Under the pieces are notes generated by a model. The model was not told the origin of the DNA. It did not search any database and saw nothing but the letters and a program-made list of their open reading frames with translations. This document shows positions 1 through 7,488 of a stretch of DNA of 33,576 nucleotides, in pieces. The position numbers and the translations under genes were made by a program. The DNA is from an uncultured Bacilli bacterium (GTDB lineage: Bacteria; Bacillota_I; Bacilli_A; RF39; UBA660). The first letter of the stretch is position 1; each line of letters starts with the position of its first letter. The stretch covers positions 1-33,576 of the forward strand of contig CANQGF010000008.1 in the NCBI GenBank assembly GCA_947601485.1. The letters are read 5' to 3'.

Positions 1-14
1 TTATATTTAAACTT

Positions 15-53
15 AAACAAACCTAGGTTTTACCTAGGCTAAATTGTTTTTTT
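15..53 (+). terminator. Probable intrinsic terminator of an upstream gene
   Basis: Two CCTAGG arms (22-27 and 33-38) pair across a five-base loop. An outer AAACAA/TTGTTT stem (15-20 with 44-49) is followed by a T run. The left part also holds the 12-base palindrome AAACCTAGGTTT (19-30). The gene it would end lies outside the window, so the assignment is inferred from shape alone. Confidence 0.5.
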
Positions 54-95
54 GAAATTTTTCATGTTTTTATCCTGAATATTATTTAGTTACAC

Positions 96-122
96 ACTTT
101 TTTAGAAATTAATCATAAATTA
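96..122 (+). promoter_or_regulatory. Sigma-K-like (late mother-cell) promoter for the coat gene at 152
   Basis: AC at 96-97, a 16-base spacer, and CATAAATTA at 114-122 fit the sigma-K pattern AC-N16/17-CATAnnnTA known from Bacillus. It lies 30 bases upstream of the CotY/Z-like start. In an AT-rich genome the -10 alone could arise by chance; the correctly spaced AC and the identity of the gene make it more credible. Confidence 0.5.
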
Positions 123-151
123 ATAATGAGAATACATGAAAGGGTGAAAAG

Positions 152-613
152 ATGAATAATAATAATTCAGGAAGTTCAAATTCAAATAGTTCTGGCAACT
201 GTATTAATGAAATTTTAAGTATTATTTTAGTATTACAAGAAAATGCTTGTCCAGATAACTGCTTAGATACTTGCGATAGACCAATGCTTGGTGGAGGTAG
301 TAATTGCCTAGTATGTAATACAAGACCAGTAATGCTTTATACTTGCTCGGGAAATGGTACTCCATGGAGTATGCCAATAAGTAAAGATGTTACTACTAAT
401 TGTAGTGGAGAACCAATCGGTGCTACTTGTTCAACAGTATTTAGAGTTGAAAAAATTGAAGGTAATTGTTGTACATTTAGAGTTCTTGCTCCTAATACTG
501 ATCCAACAAGCCTTTATCCATATGTAACAACAAACTCATTCTTCACAATGGACTGTGGCTGCTTGTGTGCCATTAGATGTCTTACTGATACTTATGTAGA
601 TTGTGTTTGTTAA
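152..613 (+). CDS. Cysteine-rich spore coat protein, CotY/CotZ family
   Basis: The protein has 153 residues. An Asn/Ser-rich start (residues 2-16) leads into a domain with 17 cysteines, including CC and CxC clusters near the C-terminus (DCGC, DCVC). The CINEIL opening, the cysteine spacing and the 'ST.FRVEKI...CCTFRVL' core match the CotY/CotZ family, which crosslinks by disulfides into the outer coat/crust layer of endospores. AGGGTG precedes the ATG by about seven bases. A sigma-K-like promoter lies upstream and a terminator follows, so it is probably monocistronic. The family call rests on composition and pattern; CotY and CotZ cannot be told apart here. Confidence 0.8.
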   Translation: MNNNNSGSSNSNSSGNCINEILSIILVLQENACPDNCLDTCDRPMLGGGSNCLVCNTRPVMLYTCSGNGTPWSMPISKDVTTNCSGEPIGATCSTVFRVEKIEGNCCTFRVLAPNTDPTSLYPYVTTNSFFTMDCGCLCAIRCLTDTYVDCVC

Positions 614-631
614 AATAGCAAAGTGTAAATG

Positions 632-657
632 AAACCATAAGCAATTATGGTTTTTTT
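632..657 (+). terminator. Intrinsic terminator after the coat gene
   Basis: AAACCATAA (632-640), loop GCAA and TTATGGTTT (645-653) form a perfect 9-bp stem with a tetraloop, followed by a T run. It lies 18 bases after the coat gene stop. Confidence 0.85.
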
Positions 658-693
658 AGTTGATAAAATATTATTAAAGGATTTACCAAACTA

Positions 694-702
694 TGTTATA
701 AT
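694..702 (+). promoter_or_regulatory. Extended -10 promoter for the Nudix gene
   Basis: TGTTATAAT is a perfect extended -10 (TGnTATAAT). No good -35 is seen 17 bases upstream. Initiation near 709 would leave a leader of only about ten bases before the ATG at 720. Confidence 0.5.
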
Positions 703-719
703 TAATTAGATGAATTGTT

Positions 720-1214
720 ATGAGAGAAAGTATTAAAATAAAAAGTGATAATTATAATTTTAAATTTAGAGTATCGGGTCTTGTTATAAATAATAATAAA
801 TTATTATTAGTTGATATGGATGATAGTGGCTTTTTGTGTTTACCTGGAGGATATGTAGAACTTGGAGAAACAACCGAACAAGCTATATGTAGGGAAATGC
901 AAGAAGAATTAGGTTATAAATTAGAAATAATAAAATATTTAGGAGTAGTAGAAAATTTTTTCGTTAATAAAAACAATAGAAAAATGCATGAAATATGTTT
1001 TTATTATTTATTAAAACCATTTAAGGAAGAGGATGCAAAATATAATGATTATATCTTAATTGAAAATGATAAAGGGCATAATATAAAATTAAATTTTAAA
1101 TGGATTAATATTATTGAATTAGATAATTATGACATTCGTCCTGAATTTTTAAAAAAGATTGTAAAAAATAATAAGCCAATAATTATTGATCATATCATAT
1201 TTAATGAATTATAA
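720..1214 (+). CDS. Nudix hydrolase
   Basis: A 164-residue single-domain protein. The Nudix box is complete at about residues 43-65: GGYVELGE, then ICREMQEELGY, fitting GX5EX7REUXEEXGU; its glutamates bind the divalent metal. It should hydrolyse a nucleoside diphosphate linked to another moiety, but the substrate cannot be read from the sequence. The N-terminal strand (FRVSGLVINNNKLLLVDM) is typical of the fold. No clear Shine-Dalgarno precedes the ATG, and the promoter predicts a very short leader. It has no obvious functional link to its neighbours. Confidence 0.85.
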   Translation: MRESIKIKSDNYNFKFRVSGLVINNNKLLLVDMDDSGFLCLPGGYVELGETTEQAICREMQEELGYKLEIIKYLGVVENFFVNKNNRKMHEICFYYLLKPFKEEDAKYNDYILIENDKGHNIKLNFKWINIIELDNYDIRPEFLKKIVKNNKPIIIDHIIFNEL

Positions 1215-1284
1215 AAGATTGATGTTGTTTCAATAAGTATAATTTTTATGTTATTATATTGTTGAAGTAGAAAGAAGTGAAATA

Positions 1285-1524
1285 ATGATTTTTGATATTA
1301 TTGGTTGGATAGGAATGATTATGGTTTTAGTTCCATACTTATTATTATCTCTAAATAAAATTGATAATGGAGTTTTATTTCAAGTGTTGAATTTGTTATC
1401 GTCTTTATTAATGGCTATCGGATTATTTCCTAAAAATGCTTGGTTTTCTTTTGCTCTTCAAATTATATGGGGAGTCATTGCTATTGTTGGTTTAATAAAA
1501 TTATGTAATAAGAAAAATAATTAA
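1285..1524 (+). CDS. Small membrane protein, CBU_0592-like
   Basis: 79 residues, nearly all hydrophobic, with three short membrane segments (about residues 3-22, 31-48 and 53-72). The 'IGW.G......PY.LLS.......L.FQ.LNLL.S......' pattern is that of the small CBU_0592-like family of unknown function, often found alone or fused to other membrane domains. A GAAGTGA sequence lies upstream of the ATG. It is followed by about 136 bases of AT-rich spacer without a gene. Confidence 0.6.
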   Translation: MIFDIIGWIGMIMVLVPYLLLSLNKIDNGVLFQVLNLLSSLLMAIGLFPKNAWFSFALQIIWGVIAIVGLIKLCNKKNN

Positions 1525-1661
1525 TAACAATTTCTAAAAAAAGTAAACTAATAAAATAAATAGTTTTAAATATTTGATAGTAATAGCTTAATGTTAAAAA
1601 AAGCAATATTTTGTAGAAATAATTAGAAAAATATTTTATAATGGTAAAAGGAGGATATGAT

Positions 1662-2312
1662 ATGAAAAAAAATATATTGATAATTGGACTATTAATAATG
1701 TTATTAATTCCTATTAATGTTAAAGCAAAATTTGATTCATTGAATTTAGAACAATCTCTTAAAGCAGAAGGTATAACTCCAAATTTAGGGGATTACCAAG
1801 AAAATGATAAACAAGTAACAATTTATTTATTTAGAGGTCAAGGATGTACTCATTGTGAAGATTTTTTAAATTATTTAAATAGTATAGTAAATACTTATGG
1901 TAATTATTTTAAACTTCGATCTTTTGAAGTATGGCATAATAAAACCAATGATAAATTAAAAAATGCTGTTGGTAGTTATTTAGGATATGATGTTAACAAT
2001 GAAAATGAGTTTGGAGTACCTTTTATTGTTATTGGTAACAAATCATTTATTGGATATAGAGAAGAATCAAATGAAGAAATTCTTAATGCAATTACTGAAG
2101 AGTATAATAGTGAAGAAAAACATGATATTTTAAAATTATTAATAGATTATGAAGAAGAGGAGATGAATGATATGACCATTGTTATGTGGGTAGGAATAAT
2201 TGTTGTTGTTTGTACAGTAGTAGATATTATATTAAAGAGTGTACAAAATAAGAAATTAAATGAAAGATTAGATAGTATAGAAAGAGTAATTAAAATAAAA
2301 AATAGTAAATAA
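1662..2312 (+). CDS. Membrane-anchored thioredoxin-fold protein (CTHC)
   Basis: 216 residues from the ATG at 1662, chosen because AAAGGAGG (1647-1654) ends seven bases upstream; an in-frame ATG at 1641 lies before that site and inside a TATAAT. A signal peptide (KKN, hydrophobic core, VKA-K) is followed by a thioredoxin-like domain with active site GCTHC (about residue 62) and a cis-proline strand (GVPFIVIG). A Glu-rich linker leads to a C-terminal transmembrane helix (about residues 174-196) and a Lys-rich tail. It should act outside the membrane in thiol-disulfide exchange; reductase and oxidase cannot be separated. It opens a cluster with a cyclophilin and a second thioredoxin protein. Confidence 0.75.
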   Translation: MKKNILIIGLLIMLLIPINVKAKFDSLNLEQSLKAEGITPNLGDYQENDKQVTIYLFRGQGCTHCEDFLNYLNSIVNTYGNYFKLRSFEVWHNKTNDKLKNAVGSYLGYDVNNENEFGVPFIVIGNKSFIGYREESNEEILNAITEEYNSEEKHDILKLLIDYEEEEMNDMTIVMWVGIIVVVCTVVDIILKSVQNKKLNERLDSIERVIKIKNSK

Positions 2313-2316
2313 TTTT

Positions 2317-2342
2317 AAAAGTAAATCTTTAGATTTACTTTT
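2317..2342 (+). terminator. Perfect 12-base inverted repeat, terminator-like
   Basis: AAAAGTAAATCT (2317-2328), TT, AGATTTACTTTT (2331-2342) is a perfect hairpin ending in T4. It lies just after the CTHC protein stop and only 10 bases before the next Shine-Dalgarno, so it may attenuate rather than fully end transcription. Confidence 0.6.
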
Positions 2343-2364
2343 AATGTTTAAAAAGGAGAGACTA

Positions 2365-2769
2365 ATGAAAAATAAAACTTTTATTATTATTGTTGTGGTT
2401 ATTTTACTTGTAGGAATAGGTGGTTATTTTTATTTAAATAGAGAAAGTTATCAAATTAAACTTCCTGTTTATAATGATTTAGTTAGCTTAAATTTTGAAA
2501 GAGGAAGCAATGGTTCTTTGGTGGGTAGTGAAGAAGCCATCAATGATGTTTATAATATTTTAAAAAAATTAAGTAATAGTCATAAAAAAAGCGTGAATGA
2601 TACACCTAAAGTTAGTGATTATATTAAAATTGTTTTTAATTATAGTGAAGTTGCTGCCACAACTGTTTATGCCTATAAAGAAAATAGCCATTATTATATA
2701 GAGCAACCATATAATGGTATTTATAAAATAACTAAAGACGATTTTAATAAAATAGAATCATATTTATAA
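2365..2769 (+). CDS. Membrane-anchored DUF5301-like protein
   Basis: 134 residues from the ATG at 2365, which has AAAAGGAGAG eight bases upstream; the in-frame ATG at 2344 precedes that site. One N-terminal membrane segment (residues 4-25) is followed by a small extracytoplasmic domain. The ordered features 'LP.Y..L.SL', '.SEEAI..VYNIL', 'SVNDTP..SDYIKI.F' and 'YYIEQPYNGIYKI' recall the DUF5301 family of Bacillota, whose function is unknown. It sits 12 bases before the cyclophilin gene. The family call comes from memory of the pattern and is moderate. Confidence 0.55.
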   Translation: MKNKTFIIIVVVILLVGIGGYFYLNRESYQIKLPVYNDLVSLNFERGSNGSLVGSEEAINDVYNILKKLSNSHKKSVNDTPKVSDYIKIVFNYSEVAATTVYAYKENSHYYIEQPYNGIYKITKDDFNKIESYL

Positions 2770-2780
2770 TTAGAGGATTT

Positions 2781-3410
2781 ATGAAAAAATATATTAAAGT
2801 TATAATTTTGATTATCTTTTGTTGTTTTTTATGTAGCTGTGGCGAAAAAGATTTTAAAGAAGGCACTATAGAAGGTTATTCTTATAAAGAAATAGATGAA
2901 GTAAGTAATTATGTTAAGATAGTTACAAATCAAAATAAAGTTATTTTAATCGAATTATATCCTGATATAGCTCCCATAACAGTTGCTCATTTTCAAGATT
3001 TAGTAAAAGAAAAATTTTATGATAATAAAATATTTCATCGGGTTGTTAAAGACTTTGTCATTCAAACTGGATCACCAGAGGGAAATAATGTTACAAGTTA
3101 TGGAGAGACCATTAAAGGAGAATTTGCCTCAAATGGAGTAGAAAATAATTTGAAACATGATGAAGGAGTACTTTCAATGGCTAGAAGTAATGATATGAAC
3201 TCAGCTAGTAGTCAATTTTTTATTTGTGTTAATACTAATGATCAAATAGGCTATTTAGATGGTAATTATGCAGCTTTTGGAAAAGTAATTGCGGGATATG
3301 AAACAGTTAAAGCAATTTCTAATGTCGCAGTTGATAATAATGATAAACCACTAACACCACAAAGTATGAAAACAGTTCGCTTTGTTGAAGTGTTAAATGG
3401 TAATAATTAA
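2781..3410 (+). CDS. Lipoprotein peptidyl-prolyl isomerase, cyclophilin type
   Basis: 209 residues. A Lys-rich start, hydrophobic segment and FLCSC-G lipobox place the mature N-terminal cysteine at about residue 20, so this is a surface lipoprotein. The cyclophilin domain follows: 'IELYPDIAPITVAHF', 'FHRVVKDFVIQTGSP' with the catalytic arginine in FHRV, 'ASSQFFICV' and 'LDGNYAAFGKVIAGYE'. It should isomerise Xaa-Pro bonds in secreted proteins. Its place between two thioredoxin-fold membrane proteins suggests a folding cluster at the outer face of the membrane. GAGGA lies before the ATG. Confidence 0.88.
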   Translation: MKKYIKVIILIIFCCFLCSCGEKDFKEGTIEGYSYKEIDEVSNYVKIVTNQNKVILIELYPDIAPITVAHFQDLVKEKFYDNKIFHRVVKDFVIQTGSPEGNNVTSYGETIKGEFASNGVENNLKHDEGVLSMARSNDMNSASSQFFICVNTNDQIGYLDGNYAAFGKVIAGYETVKAISNVAVDNNDKPLTPQSMKTVRFVEVLNGNN

Positions 3411-3413
3411 TTA

Positions 3414-3443
3414 TTTACAATAGCGTTATTTTTATAGTAAAAT
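3414..3443 (+). promoter_or_regulatory. Candidate sigma-A promoter for the CPWC thioredoxin gene
   Basis: TTTACA (3414-3419), an 18-base spacer and TAAAAT (3438-3443), ending about 23 bases before the ATG at 3467. The match is fair, but the region is AT-rich. Confidence 0.4.
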
Positions 3444-3466
3444 TTGTAGTAGGTGGTAAATTAAAT

Positions 3467-4177
3467 ATGGAAAAAAGTAATAAGATTATTTTAATATTTG
3501 TTATAATTCTAACCGTGATTGTTTTAATATTATGTGGTTATCAATTATTTAAAAGACAAAGGGGTATGCAAGATGCAATTAAATTTAAAAATGAATATGT
3601 AGAGTATAATGGAAAAGTTAATAGTAGTGGTCAAACATATCCTACAGTTAATATTAGTGATGATAACAATATAAAATATTTAACAAATGAAGATGCTGTT
3701 AAAATGTTAAGTGAAGGAACAGGTGTTATTTACTTTGGTTTTAAAACATGTCCATGGTGTCGTAGTTTAATTACACCTCTTTTAGAAGTTGCCGAAGAGA
3801 AGAATGAAATTATATACTATTTGGATATTAGTGATATTAGATCAACATTTACAGTTCAAAATGGTGAATTAGAAGAAACTAAAAAAGGAACTGATAGTTA
3901 TTATCAAATTTTAGATTTATTAGCTGAATATTTAGATGATTATTATTTAACTGATAGTGAAGGAAATGATTACGCTACTCATGAGAAACGGTTATATGCT
4001 CCAACTTTAGTGGCTATTAAAGAGGGTAAAGTTACTAGTTTTCATGTTGGAACTGTTGATTCACAAGAAAGTGGCTATGATAAATTAACTAATGAACAAA
4101 TTACGGAATTAAAAGGTATTATTACAAAATTAATTGCTAGTAAAAATAGTGCTATTTGTTCACAAGATAAATGTTAA
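3467..4177 (+). CDS. Membrane-anchored thioredoxin-like protein (CPWC)
   Basis: 236 residues. One N-terminal membrane anchor (residues 6-27) is followed by a linker and a thioredoxin-like domain with the active site KTCPWCRS (about residues 93-100) and a cis-proline in YAPTLVAI. An insert of about 50 residues separates the second strand from the cis-proline strand. The C-terminus carries two further cysteines (CSQDKC) that could form an additional redox pair. It probably acts outside the cell membrane on protein disulfides. AGGTGG lies before the ATG. It completes the cluster that begins with the CTHC protein. Confidence 0.75.
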   Translation: MEKSNKIILIFVIILTVIVLILCGYQLFKRQRGMQDAIKFKNEYVEYNGKVNSSGQTYPTVNISDDNNIKYLTNEDAVKMLSEGTGVIYFGFKTCPWCRSLITPLLEVAEEKNEIIYYLDISDIRSTFTVQNGELEETKKGTDSYYQILDLLAEYLDDYYLTDSEGNDYATHEKRLYAPTLVAIKEGKVTSFHVGTVDSQESGYDKLTNEQITELKGIITKLIASKNSAICSQDKC

Positions 4178-4199
4178 ATAAAATAATTAGGTGGTTAAA

Positions 4200-4925
4200 A
4201 TGAATATACAACTTAAAGATTTTGAGGGACCTTTTGATTTGCTTTTGCATTTAGTTCGAGTAGCCAAGATGGATATTTATAATATTCGAGTTAGTGAAAT
4301 CATAGATCAATATTTAAGTTTTATTGAAAGTGTTAATACGGATGATATAGATACATCTAGTGAGTATTTAGTAATGTCTTCCGAACTTATTCATTTAAAA
4401 AGCAAAATGCTTGTTAATAAAAATGATTCGGAAGAAGATAATGAAGATGAATATTCAATTACTAGTGAAGAAGATTTGAAAAATAAAATTATTGAATATG
4501 AAAAATATAAAAATATGACAGAAACATTTAGAGAATTAGAAGACAAAAGAAATGATTACTATACTAAATTGCCTGAAAGTTTGAATCAATATATTGAAAA
4601 TGAAAAAGTTGTAAATAGTAATGTTACTTTAGATGATTTATTGAATGCTTTTTTGGAAATGCAAAAAAGAATTGATTTAAAAAAACCGATTTCCACTAGA
4701 ATTACACGAAAAGAATATAGTGTTAAAGATCGTATTATTGAGATTAGAAATTTACTAAAAAATAAAGAAAGAATTGAATTTAGTGAATTATTTGATATTT
4801 TAACACGAGAAAATGTTGTTGTTACTTTTTTATCTTTACTAGATATGAGCAAAAATAAAGAAATAACTTTAAAACAAAGTGAATTATTTAGTCCGATTGT
4901 TATAGAAAGAGTTGAAGTATTATGA
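4200..4925 (+). CDS. scpA: Segregation and condensation protein A
   Basis: 241 residues from the ATG at 4200. AGGTGG (4190-4195) is the Shine-Dalgarno, so the in-frame GTG at 4191 that it contains is not the start. The kleisin N-terminal signature 'LKDFEGPFDLLLHLV' and the C-terminal winged-helix end are present, with an acidic linker (SEEDNEDE) near residue 80. ScpA bridges the SMC dimer heads and binds ScpB in the condensin complex that compacts and segregates the chromosome. It overlaps scpB by ATGA, implying translational coupling. The TGA stop shows that the standard code is used. Confidence 0.95.
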   Translation: MNIQLKDFEGPFDLLLHLVRVAKMDIYNIRVSEIIDQYLSFIESVNTDDIDTSSEYLVMSSELIHLKSKMLVNKNDSEEDNEDEYSITSEEDLKNKIIEYEKYKNMTETFRELEDKRNDYYTKLPESLNQYIENEKVVNSNVTLDDLLNAFLEMQKRIDLKKPISTRITRKEYSVKDRIIEIRNLLKNKERIEFSELFDILTRENVVVTFLSLLDMSKNKEITLKQSELFSPIVIERVEVL

Positions 4926-5479
4926 ATTTAGTCGGAGTTTTAGAAGGCTTGTTATTTGTTATGGGTGATGAAGGAGTCACTTTAGAAGATATTTGTAGTA
5001 CTTTAGATGTTAATGTTAATAAAGCTAAAGAGCTTTTAGTAAAATTAAAAGAAGAGTATGATAAGGATAATCGGGGATTAAAAATTAGTTATTTAGGTGG
5101 TACCTTTAAATTAACTACCAAAAAAGAACATAAAGAATATTATCAAAAACTGATTAAAAATAAAGATGAAGTTTTATCGCAAGCTCAATTAGAAGTCCTT
5201 GCTATCATTGCTTATAATGAACCAATTACGAGAATTGAAATTGATGAAATGCGTGGTATAAGTAGTTCTTATATCATCAAAAAATTAATGGGAAAAGATT
5301 TAATTAAAGTTTGTGGAACAAGTGATTTACCTGGAAAACCTAATTTGTATCGAACCACAAGAGAATTTCTAGATTGTTTTGGTCTAGCTTCATTAAATGA
5401 TTTACCAGAATTAAAAAAGAATGAAGAAAAATTAGAAGCTGATTTATTTCCTAAAAAAGAAATAAAAGAAGATATTTAA
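4922..5479 (+). CDS. scpB: Segregation and condensation protein B
   Basis: 185 residues, normal family length. Two winged-helix domains are visible: residues 1-75 ('LEGLLFVMGDEGVTLEDI') and 80-165 ('LSQAQLEVLAIIAYNEPITR.EIDEMRGI'), the latter being the most conserved ScpB stretch, ending with 'GKPNLYRTT.EFL..FGL'. It dimerises and binds ScpA in the SMC complex. The ATGA overlap with scpA indicates a two-gene operon. It has an acidic/lysine tail. Confidence 0.95.
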   Translation: MNLVGVLEGLLFVMGDEGVTLEDICSTLDVNVNKAKELLVKLKEEYDKDNRGLKISYLGGTFKLTTKKEHKEYYQKLIKNKDEVLSQAQLEVLAIIAYNEPITRIEIDEMRGISSSYIIKKLMGKDLIKVCGTSDLPGKPNLYRTTREFLDCFGLASLNDLPELKKNEEKLEADLFPKKEIKEDI

Positions 5480-5499
5480 TACAATTATATTATTATTTG

Positions 5500-5508
5500 T
5501 GATATAAT
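5500..5508 (+). promoter_or_regulatory. Extended -10 promoter for tRNA-Leu
   Basis: TGATATAAT with the -10 hexamer at 5503-5508, 12 bases before the tRNA. A poor -35 (TACAAT, 5480-5485) stands at 17-base spacing. Confidence 0.6.
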
Positions 5509-5520
5509 TAATAAGGACGT

Positions 5521-5606
5521 GCTCATATGGCGAAATTGGTAGACGCGATAGACTCAAAATCTATTTTCTTATAGAAGTCTCGGTTCAAGTCCGAGTATGA
5601 GCACCA
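5521..5606 (+). tRNA. tRNA-Leu (anticodon CAA, reads UUG)
   Basis: The acceptor arms GCTCATA and TATGAGC pair fully, followed by encoded ACCA. The D arm contains GGCGAAATTGGTAGACGC. The anticodon stem ATAGA/TCTAT encloses loop CTCAAAA, giving anticodon CAA. A long variable arm (class II), typical of tRNA-Leu, precedes the T arm CTCGG-TTCAAGT-CCGAG. It is 86 bases long with CCA encoded. Confidence 0.96.
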
Positions 5607-5620
5607 TAATTTGTTAATAA

Positions 5621-5641
5621 GGACCCTTTAAGGGACTTTTT
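5621..5641 (+). terminator. Weak terminator after tRNA-Leu
   Basis: CCCT-TTA-AGGG (5624-5634) followed by C and T5. The stem is short but GC-rich for this genome and lies 15 bases after the tRNA. Confidence 0.45.
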
Positions 5642-5687
5642 ATTATAATGATAATTTTTAATGAATAAGATTAGTTAGGAGTAGAAT

Positions 5688-7259
5688 ATGCCAAAGATTA
5701 ATCAAAATTATGATTATTATAATGTTAAAAAAATAAATGATTTAAATGAATTATTAAAATTACATTTAAATAGTAAGATAGCTTTTTCTTATCAAGAAAA
5801 TGGTATAGTTATCAAAAAAACATATCAAGATTTTAATGATGATGTTACTAAATTAAGTAAATATTTTGCTAAAAATTATAAAAATAAACATATCGCTATA
5901 ATAAGTGAAAATAGTTATAATTATATTGTTACGTTTTTTTCTATTATTTTAAGTGGTAATGTTTGTGTTGTTATTGATAAAGATTTAGAAAAAGAATTAA
6001 TAAAGAAATTACTAAAAAATAGTGATACGAAAATTGTTTATTACTCATTTAACTATTGTCCATTTATTAAAGATATGAAATTAACTTCCTATCCTTTGGA
6101 AAATATTCAAGAATATATTAATTTAGGTTTAAATATTGATAAAGAATTACCTTTAACTAATAAAAATAAAGATGCAGTTATCTTTTTTACCTCTGGTACA
6201 ACTGGCGCTAATAAAGCAGTTGTTTTATCCCAAGAAAATATTGCTTCAGATATTTATGGGGCCTCATCTTTGTTTGAACCTAGTGGCTCAGTAGTTAGTT
6301 TCCTTCCTTTTCATCATGCTTTTGGTCTTATTACTGGTATTTTAATGCCTTATTACTATGGCGTAGAAGTATATCTTAATGATAGTTTAAAATATATTAT
6401 AAGAGATTTAAAAAATAATAAACCAAATACTATTTTTGTTGTGCCAGCTTTTATTGAAACTTTTTATAAGCAAATTTGGAAAAGCGTTAGACAAAAAAAG
6501 AAAGATAAATTATTGAAAGGAATGCTTAAATTAAGTAATTCTTTGCTTAAAATTAATCTTGATTTGCGAAAGAAATTTTTTAAAGAAATATTAGATGAAT
6601 TTGGGGGAAATCTTCAATATATTATTTGTGGCGGAGCCTATTTAGATAAAAAATACGTTAAATGGTTTAGAAGTATAGGTATCGAAATTTTAAATGGTTA
6701 TGGAATTACAGAATGTTCTCCTGTCGTGTCAGTTAATCGTAATTATTTTTATAAAGATGGTAGTATTGGCCAAGTATGTAGAGATGCTTTAGTCAAAGTT
6801 ATCGATAATGAAATTTGTATTAAAGGTAGTATAGTAATGAAAGGATACTATAAAGATAAGGAAGCAACAGAAGAAGTTATCAAAAATGGTTATTTTCATA
6901 CTGGTGATTTAGGTTATATAGATGAAGATGGTTTTCTATTTATTACGGGCCGAAAAAAGAATATTATTGTTTTAAATAATGGGGAAAATATTAGTCCTGA
7001 AGTAATTGAAAGTGAATTTTTAAAAGATCAAGCAGTTCAAGAAATAGTTGTTTATGAAGATAGCAATAAATTAATCGCTTGCATTTATCCAGCGGAAGAT
7101 TATTTAGCTAATCAAGAATATTTTGATGATTTATTGTATAAATATAATAAAGATAAACCAAAAAATCATCAAGTTGCATTAGTTAAATTGAGAACGAGTG
7201 AATTTATTAAAAATAATAATGGTAAAATATTACGTAATAAAGTAAGAGAGGAAGTATAA
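5688..7259 (+). CDS. AMP-dependent acyl ligase / acyl-ACP synthetase-like
   Basis: 523 residues, the usual length for a stand-alone adenylate-forming enzyme. Motifs in order: phosphate-binding loop FFTSGTTGANKA (about 165), FLPFHHAFG (about 206), GYGITECSPV (about 339), HTGDLGYIDEDGF (about 405), and GRKKNIIVLNNGENISPEVIE (about 425) with the hinge and C-terminal catalytic lysine region (NGKILR). It should activate a carboxylic acid with ATP and pass it to a thiol. The gene one base downstream is an acyl carrier protein, so ACP rather than CoA is the likely acceptor. The substrate is not readable; a fatty acid is favoured because an acyltransferase is in the operon. TAGGAG precedes the ATG. 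Confidence 0.85.
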   Translation: MPKINQNYDYYNVKKINDLNELLKLHLNSKIAFSYQENGIVIKKTYQDFNDDVTKLSKYFAKNYKNKHIAIISENSYNYIVTFFSIILSGNVCVVIDKDLEKELIKKLLKNSDTKIVYYSFNYCPFIKDMKLTSYPLENIQEYINLGLNIDKELPLTNKNKDAVIFFTSGTTGANKAVVLSQENIASDIYGASSLFEPSGSVVSFLPFHHAFGLITGILMPYYYGVEVYLNDSLKYIIRDLKNNKPNTIFVVPAFIETFYKQIWKSVRQKKKDKLLKGMLKLSNSLLKINLDLRKKFFKEILDEFGGNLQYIICGGAYLDKKYVKWFRSIGIEILNGYGITECSPVVSVNRNYFYKDGSIGQVCRDALVKVIDNEICIKGSIVMKGYYKDKEATEEVIKNGYFHTGDLGYIDEDGFLFITGRKKNIIVLNNGENISPEVIESEFLKDQAVQEIVVYEDSNKLIACIYPAEDYLANQEYFDDLLYKYNKDKPKNHQVALVKLRTSEFIKNNNGKILRNKVREEV

Positions 7260-7260
7260 A

Positions 7261-7488
7261 ATGAAAGAAGAAATAATTGCTTTAGTGTCAGAGGTTTTAG
7301 AAGTACCAAAGGAAAAAATTAATGAAAAAACTAATTTAGTGAGTGATTTAGATGTTGAATCATTAGATTTAGTTGATTTAATCGCTGCTTTTGAAACAAA
7401 ATATCAAATTGAAATCGCTGATAAAGATATCAAAAAATTACAAACAATCGGGGATATTATAAAATATATCGAAAGCAAAAATGTATAA
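7261..7488 (+). CDS. Acyl carrier protein
   Basis: 75 residues with the helical ACP pattern. The phosphopantetheine attachment site is Ser34 in DLDVESLDLVDL; the usual Asp before the serine is Glu here. The acidic second helix (LVDLIAAFETKYQIEI) is the normal partner-binding face. It starts one base after the ligase and overlaps the phosphopantetheinyl transferase by eight bases, so the three are surely co-expressed. Being tied to a ligase rather than to fatty-acid synthase genes, it looks like a dedicated carrier; I do not assign acpP. Confidence 0.9.
   Translation: MKEEIIALVSEVLEVPKEKINEKTNLVSDLDVESLDLVDLIAAFETKYQIEIADKDIKKLQTIGDIIKYIESKNV

Noticed and set aside
1637-1642. TATAAT at 1637 as the promoter of the CTHC protein gene
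   Set aside because: No acceptable -35 stands 16-18 bases upstream, and it would place the transcript start on the ribosome site; kept only as a remark.
4191-4925. Use of UGA as a sense codon (Mycoplasma-type code)
   Set aside because: scpA ends on TGA at the scpA/scpB overlap with normal length, and tryptophan is encoded by TGG throughout the genes I read.
5607-5687. T-box or riboswitch between tRNA-Leu and the acyl ligase
   Set aside because: The spacer is only 81 bases, with a short terminator-like hairpin and no T-box sequence (GGGTGGnACCGCG) or known aptamer core.
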